Positions 6,129 to 7,192 of a stretch of DNA of 7,192 nucleotides are shown piece by piece. The position numbers were made by a program, and so were the translations under genes. Each line of letters starts with the position of its first letter. Positions within the stretch are counted from its first letter, which is position 1. The notes under the pieces were generated by a model, which saw only the letters and a program-made list of their open reading frames with translations, was not told the origin of the DNA and made no database searches. Source of the stretch: Deltaproteobacteria bacterium (GTDB lineage: Bacteria > DRYD01); contig JAPYWL010000055.1 of assembly GCA_028276365.1 (NCBI GenBank), forward strand, positions 1-7,192, given 5' to 3'.

Positions 6129-7192
6129 TTAAGGGTTAGTGCTAAGATTACTAGTCCAGGGATAAGGTTGGACAGTATAAAGAGTAGTAGAAGGAGTTAA
6201 GGAAGAAGGAGATAGAGTAAAAGTTTGAGTAGCAGGAAGAGTATAAGAAGAAGGATTAAAAGTGATATTAGGTGAGTTATTAACATTAAAGATGTTGTTT
6301 TCAGTGAGATAAAATAGGTTGTTAAATTTTAGGAAGAAAATTTTATAAGAAGAAGGATTAAGATCGCCAGTAAGAATAAAACCATTGTCAGAGGTTTCAT
6401 GATATTTTTGAAGATGAACCATATAGAGCTGATTATTATTAATATCTAATTCAAAGGAACGAATAAAACTTAAATCTGAGGGACTAAGAATGATAAATAA
6501 TAATCTGTTAATGGAGGATTCAGATTTAGAGATACCGATAACAATTTGATTATTAATTTTGTTAATATTAATATTTCCAATAGAGGAAGAGGGAAGAGAG
6601 ATTTGAGTGGAATGAATAAGTCCAGGTGGTACAGAAATTTTATTGATATGAATAGTATTGGAATTGACGGCATCAGCAAAATAGACAAAATCATTACCGG
6701 ATTCAGTGGTAATTAAGGGATTTTGACGTATTATATAGTCAGTAGTAGGATAAGAATAGTTGAAAGGAATCTTAGTAGCAGTAGTAAGATTGGATTTAGA
6801 GATAATGATGACACCGGGATTTAGGATATTGGAGGAAGGATCTTGAGCTCCTCCAGTTAAGCATAGATTAGAGTTTGTTTGAGAGAGTAGGTAAATATTA
6901 GTAGGGTAGCCAGAGATGGATTCAGTATCAGTTTTATATTGCTCAATGATATTGAAGTTAGTATCAAGTTTAAGGAGGTAACCTTGTGAGGGAAAGGAGT
7001 CAGTAACAAGGGATAGGTAAATATGATTATTCGAATTGTCAAATAGTATAAGAGGGTATTGGGTGTTATTGAAGAAAAGATGTTGTTGAAGAGAGAGGGA
7101 GGATTTATTGATTTTGAGGATAGCGGAGTCATATTGTGTGCCAACATTAAGGTTGTGTATATAGGATGAAATAATCAATTCAGAGGAATTAT
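6129..7192 (-). CDS. Seven-repeat beta-propeller-like secreted protein (copy B), N-terminus cut by window edge
   Basis: The frame is open to the right edge, where it still reads NSSELIIS as in copy A. The TTG at 7178 is an internal Leu codon and not the start. The 354 visible residues correspond to residues 125-475 of the copy A protein, with a net gain of two codons within the aligned region. Roughly two thirds of positions look identical by eye, spread along the whole length. The best-kept parts are NVGTQYDSAILKINKSSLSLQQ, INNQ...GISKSESSIN.LLFII, SFELD.NNNQL and SSYK.FFLKFNNLF.LTENNIFNV. Six of the seven propeller-like repeats are inside the window. The Ser/Thr-rich tail again ends in WTSNLSTNP. 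The signal sequence is presumed to lie outside the window. The gene converges on the partner gene with a 113-bp spacer in which I see no clear terminator hairpin. Confidence 0.85.
   Translation of the reverse strand, partial: NSSELIISSYIHNLNVGTQYDSAILKINKSSLSLQQHLFFNNTQYPLILFDNSNNHIYLSLVTDSFPSQGYLLKLDTNFNIIEQYKTDTESISGYPTNIYLLSQTNSNLCLTGGAQDPSSNILNPGVIIISKSNLTTATKIPFNYSYPTTDYIIRQNPLITTESGNDFVYFADAVNSNTIHINKISVPPGLIHSTQISLPSSSIGNININKINNQIVIGISKSESSINRLLFIILSPSDLSFIRSFELDINNNQLYMVHLQKYHETSDNGFILTGDLNPSSYKIFFLKFNNLFYLTENNIFNVNNSPNITFNPSSYTLPATQTFTLSPSSLTPSTTLYTVQPYPWTSNLSTNP

Larger units (their letters stand above)
4926..7192. repeat. Copy B of the tandemly duplicated module
   Basis: This is the counterpart of 1-2281, in the same gene order and orientation: nuclease end, 25-nt spacer identical to copy A, partner gene, convergent spacer and propeller-like gene. 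The right end of the homology is not seen because the window stops inside the propeller-like gene. The module is longer than this overlap and should also include the front of the nuclease gene. Confidence 0.9.

Noticed and set aside
7176-7178. TTG as start codon of the right-hand minus-strand gene
   Set aside because: The frame stays open to the edge and the residues before it (NSSE) match copy A, so this is an internal Leu codon.

Overview
The window looks like a piece of an AT-rich bacterial chromosome or large replicon. It has bacterial gene structure with good Shine-Dalgarno sites (AGGAGG type), a GTG start, no introns, and Arg coded almost only by AGA/AGG. No RNA gene, plasmid gene, phage gene or transposase is visible. 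The taxon cannot be fixed from this sequence. The relaxed lipobox, the low GC and the strong strand asymmetry would fit a spirochaete or another host-associated AT-rich bacterium, but that is a guess.

The layout is about one and a half copies of a tandemly repeated three-gene module with a period of about 4.9 kb. Each module holds (a) a plus-strand gene for an AAA-ATPase-like / PD-(D/E)XK nuclease-like protein, (b) 25 nt to about 75 nt downstream, depending on the start chosen, a plus-strand gene of unknown family, and (c) a convergent minus-strand gene for a secreted, probably lipid-anchored protein that I read as a seven-repeat beta-propeller. Copy A (1-2651) has lost the front of its nuclease gene to the window edge. 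Copy B (3636-7192) has a complete nuclease gene (508 aa), and its propeller gene runs off the right edge. Bases 1-2281 align with 4926-7192.

Between the copies lies a 984-bp divergent intergenic region (2652-3635). It holds the RBS and a possible -10 box of the propeller gene, then about 790 bp of a degenerate but strictly 10-bp-phased minisatellite (GAA-R-Y-Y-AA-W type), then an almost pure purine tract that ends in the RBS of the nuclease gene. The phased A-tracts predict curved DNA between two divergent genes.

The module parts have diverged at very different rates. The nuclease C-terminus is almost identical between copies. The partner protein has near-identical ends but a strongly diverged middle. 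The propeller proteins are paralogues that differ throughout. Nuclease and partner are close enough to be co-transcribed. The propeller gene is transcribed toward them and ends about 110 bp from the partner gene, with no convincing terminator hairpin. The function of the module is unknown. A diversifying cassette of nuclease plus partner, amplified together with a surface protein, is the most interesting reading but remains an inference.
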